Origin: DAOUJW01 sp034421015
Lineage (GTDB): Bacteria > Chloroflexota > Dehalococcoidia > Lucifugimonadales > UBA2985
DNA length: 64,000 nt
Direction of reading: 5' to 3'
Assembly (NCBI GenBank): GCA_034421015.1
Contig: DAOUKT010000019.1
Coordinates: forward strand, 21,468 to 85,467
Shown: positions 61,689 through 64,000 of the stretch, piece after piece
Layout: the number at the start of each line of letters is the position of its first letter
Numbering within the stretch: position 1 is the stretch's first letter
Program-made: the position numbers and the translations under genes
The notes under the pieces: model-generated
Databases searched by the model: none
What the model saw: the letters and a program-made list of their open reading frames with translations, nothing else
What the model was told of the DNA's origin: nothing

Positions 61689-64000
61689 GTGACGCGGGCC
61701 TTCCTCCCTTCGCGGTCCTGGCTGCTGCTCATTGCCGTCCTGGCGCTCACGCTCAGTGCGCTTACGCCGGGGCCGGCCCAGGCCCAGGATGGCGAGCCGC
61801 CGCCAGTGTCCAACCTGCGCTGTATTGCGGAGGCGGAGCGGGTGGCGTTCCTGTGGGACGCGCCGGAGTGGTCCGGCGGCGAGGTGTCCTCCTACGACTA
61901 CAAACTCACGCTGCCCAACGGCCGCAGCGAGGGCGGCCGGCTCATCGGCGGCACGTTGGTGTACCGGCCGGGGAGCTACCAGCCGGGGAAGGTGGCCCGG
62001 TTCGGGGTCACGACGAACTACGAGACCGCCGACGGTGGGGATGTGTCCGGCGCCGAGGCGACGCTGACCTGCTACATCGGGGGAGCGCGTCCGCTGGTGA
62101 TAACGCCGGGCAACATCACGCGGGTGTACGGCGGAACCGACGCCATGAGCTACACGGTGAGCGGGCTGGTGGACGGCGACGCGGCCAGCAACGTGGTGTC
62201 GGGCCGCCTGGGCCGAACGCCGGGGGAGAACGTGGGAACCTACGCCATCAACATGGGCACGCTGGCCCTCACCCCGGCCTACGCCACCAAGTACGCCCTG
62301 CCAGCCAGCCCCACGGTTGCGACGTACACCATCACGCCCAAGGCGGCCGCCTACACCGCCACCGGGGTCAACAAGCAGTACGACGGCACGACGGCGCCGC
62401 CGGCAAGCCTGGGCGGCAGTTTCGGCGTCGGGGACATCGTGAGCGGCGACCACGTGACGGTCACCGGAGGAACCTACCCCTCGGCGGACGTCGGAACGGG
62501 CTTGGCCATCACCGGGTCCAGCGTGGGCGGGCCGGACGCCGGCAACTACAGCGTGACCCTCAGCGTGAGCGGAGACATCACGCCCCGGACGATCACGGCC
62601 ATCAGCGGGGTGGATGTGAATTCGCGGCTGGCCGACGGGACCACGACGGCCACCTTTGACACCGGCAGCGCCCAGGGAACCGGGGTGCTTTCGGCGGAGC
62701 TGGCGGACTTCCGGGCCGGGGGGCTAGTGGTGAGCGGAGCGTTCCCGTCGGGGGCGGCGGGGAGCCACGACGTGAGCGTGACCTACTCGTTGCAGGATCA
62801 CGGCGGTTTCAAGGCAAGCAACTACACGCTGTCCGCCGGCATCGTCCGCGCCACCCTGCGCGGCGAGATCCTGGACGAACAGGCCCAGCCCCCGACGCCG
62901 ACCCCGACGCCTACCCCAACACCCACGCCGACTCCCACACCCACGCCGTCAACTACCGGGACATGTCAGGTGAGCGGCGTCCAACCCGTGGCGGTGGCCG
63001 TTTCGGAGGTCCCCATCGTGGTGACGTCCACGACCGCCGACTACTTCGTGCTCTACGTCCGGCCCGACCTGGACGCCGATCTCGAGATCCCCGTCTCGGT
63101 GACGTTGGGGCAGGATGGCACGACAACGCTGACCGAGCAGCTGGCGGCGCTCCCCGAAGCGCATTACCGGGTAGAGAAGTACCGGATCGCCAATCCCGCC
63201 GACATAGACGGGGACTGCATCGACGACATCACGGAGCTCCAGGACCTGGGAACCAAGAACCCGGTGAACACCGCCAAATCCGTCGACATCAGAAACGGCG
63301 CCGTGGCCATTCCCGACCGCGAGACCTTCGAGAGGCTCTCCTACCAGGGTGCGATGGACCTGGCGGACCTCCATCTCACCGATCTGGAGTTCGTCAAGTT
63401 CTATCTCTTCGATACCGACCGTCCGATGTTCTATTTCATGAACACGGAGACCCACCGAATGCACACCGATTTCATCAACTCACTGTTCCGGGACCAACGC
63501 TTTCGGGGCCAGAACATTGCGGCTCTGGCAAACTCGGCGATGCGGGGCGATCTCGTCTATCATCCCAACGCCGTTGCGCCGGACGGTTCGCTGGGCGTGT
63601 ACCGCTTCGAGTTCCAGCCCGGGGATTCCTACTCCTTTGAGCGGATAGCCTACGCGAATGAGGTGCTGGCCGCCAGCATGCCGTTCCTTGAGAACAACCT
63701 GGCTTACCACCCGCTGTCCTATGCGCTGCCGCGCTACAAGAGCGAGAAGGCGCTCTACGACGCCTCCCGGGTCAACGTGCTGCTGGAAGAGGACATCTTT
63801 CCCGACGTCGACTTCATTCCGCTCAATGAGGGAGAGGGGTACGGTTTCCTGCGGGAGATGGACTTGGACGAACGCCCCAACCCCCGCGACGTGGTGATCT
63901 ATGAGACGCTGCCCAACGACCTGCCCCGGGTCGCCGGCATCATCACCACCGTCCCCCAAACCCCGCTGTCCCACGTCAACCTGCGCGCCGTGCAGGACGA
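61689..64000 (+). CDS. Secreted YDG/MBG-repeat protein fused to a PEP-synthase-like domain, 3'-partial
   Basis: The frame starts at GTG 61689 (GGAGG 6 nt upstream) and stays open to the window end, at least 770 residues. Signal peptide: core WLLLIAVLALTLSAL, cleavage near AQAQ (about 33). An FN3-like domain (about 37-135) is followed by YDG/MBG-type repeats (about 138-390) with YTITPKAAAYTATGVNKQYD, GNYSVTLSVSGDITPRT and NYTLSAGIV. A Thr-Pro dipeptide linker spans about 398-420. The rest matches secreted PEP/pyruvate-binding-type proteins: FYLFDTDRPMFYFMN near 575, NEGEGYGFLRE near 715, and GIITTVPQTPLSHVNLRA near 750. There, the His of LSH corresponds to the phospho-His position of the swivelling domain. 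The ATP-grasp part would lie beyond the window. An exported member of an ATP-using family is odd, and its substrate is unknown. Confidence 0.82.
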   Translation, partial: MTRAFLPSRSWLLLIAVLALTLSALTPGPAQAQDGEPPPVSNLRCIAEAERVAFLWDAPEWSGGEVSSYDYKLTLPNGRSEGGRLIGGTLVYRPGSYQPGKVARFGVTTNYETADGGDVSGAEATLTCYIGGARPLVITPGNITRVYGGTDAMSYTVSGLVDGDAASNVVSGRLGRTPGENVGTYAINMGTLALTPAYATKYALPASPTVATYTITPKAAAYTATGVNKQYDGTTAPPASLGGSFGVGDIVSGDHVTVTGGTYPSADVGTGLAITGSSVGGPDAGNYSVTLSVSGDITPRTITAISGVDVNSRLADGTTTATFDTGSAQGTGVLSAELADFRAGGLVVSGAFPSGAAGSHDVSVTYSLQDHGGFKASNYTLSAGIVRATLRGEILDEQAQPPTPTPTPTPTPTPTPTPTPSTTGTCQVSGVQPVAVAVSEVPIVVTSTTADYFVLYVRPDLDADLEIPVSVTLGQDGTTTLTEQLAALPEAHYRVEKYRIANPADIDGDCIDDITELQDLGTKNPVNTAKSVDIRNGAVAIPDRETFERLSYQGAMDLADLHLTDLEFVKFYLFDTDRPMFYFMNTETHRMHTDFINSLFRDQRFRGQNIAALANSAMRGDLVYHPNAVAPDGSLGVYRFEFQPGDSYSFERIAYANEVLAASMPFLENNLAYHPLSYALPRYKSEKALYDASRVNVLLEEDIFPDVDFIPLNEGEGYGFLREMDLDERPNPRDVVIYETLPNDLPRVAGIITTVPQTPLSHVNLRAVQD

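Noticed and set aside
61676..62659. Plus-strand 327-codon frame at the start of the last gene
   Set aside because: Its composition is Arg/Gly/His-rich noise. The neighbouring frame from GTG 61689 has a signal peptide, recognisable domains and no stop to the window end.
1..64000. tRNA, rRNA or CRISPR array
   Set aside because: No T-loop-like words in a cloverleaf context, no rRNA-like conserved stretches and no regularly spaced repeats with unique spacers were seen by eye. A covariance-model scan would settle it.

Overview
The window is probably a piece of a Chloroflexota chromosome, most like the Dehalococcoidia/SAR202 side of the phylum. I infer this from the style of the genes: long secreted proteins built from fibronectin III, Calx-beta, putative-Ig and cadherin-like modules, lipoproteins with Thr/Ala/Pro linkers, degenerate (L/F)PW-x-x-DG-(I/V)T repeats, and large serine recombinases. 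No rRNA, tRNA or CRISPR array was seen, so the placement is only moderate. Base composition is mosaic: about 1-5 kb and 18.6-23.5 kb look distinctly AT-richer than the GC-rich 34-64 kb part.

Region 1 (1-25 kb) reads as a defence and mobile-element island. It holds an AlbA_2/Schlafen-type protein with repeat-rich C-terminus (minus strand), then a plus-strand run of an Eco57I/PglX-like adenine methyltransferase, a solo PIN protein, an unknown 311-aa protein, a four-helix membrane protein and a PLD-SNF2 helicase. The last three genes overlap by 1-4 nt and must be co-translated. After a minus-strand regulator with three HTH domains comes a 3-kb gene-poor stretch, then a 679-aa protein with a PD-(D/E)XK-like C-terminus, a HigBA-type module whose toxin is broken, a class II Fic protein and a large serine recombinase that lacks part of its catalytic domain.

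Region 2 (25-37 kb) is mixed. It has a MITE-like element, an LRR lipoprotein, a deletion remnant of a second recombinase, several lipoproteins including a zinc metalloprotease-like protein, RCC1 repeat debris, an intact HI1419/HI1420-type toxin-antitoxin pair with two downstream genes, a META-domain lipoprotein, a small membrane protein, and a one-piece GAF-PAS-histidine kinase-receiver-winged helix signalling protein.

Region 3 (37.5-64 kb) is a plus-strand array of fourteen exported proteins. Thirteen have Sec signal peptides and belong to a modular secreted-protein series; the other is a Cache-type lipoprotein. Paralogous modules and repeated leader sequences show growth by tandem duplication. 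The most striking signal is that eight members between 46.2 and 61.6 kb end in Gly-Gly-(Val/Ile/Leu) followed by TAG, with varied codons. This may be an undescribed C-terminal sorting or processing tag. The last gene starts at GTG 61689, runs off the window, and joins YDG/MBG-type repeats and a Thr-Pro linker to a secreted PEP-synthase-like domain.
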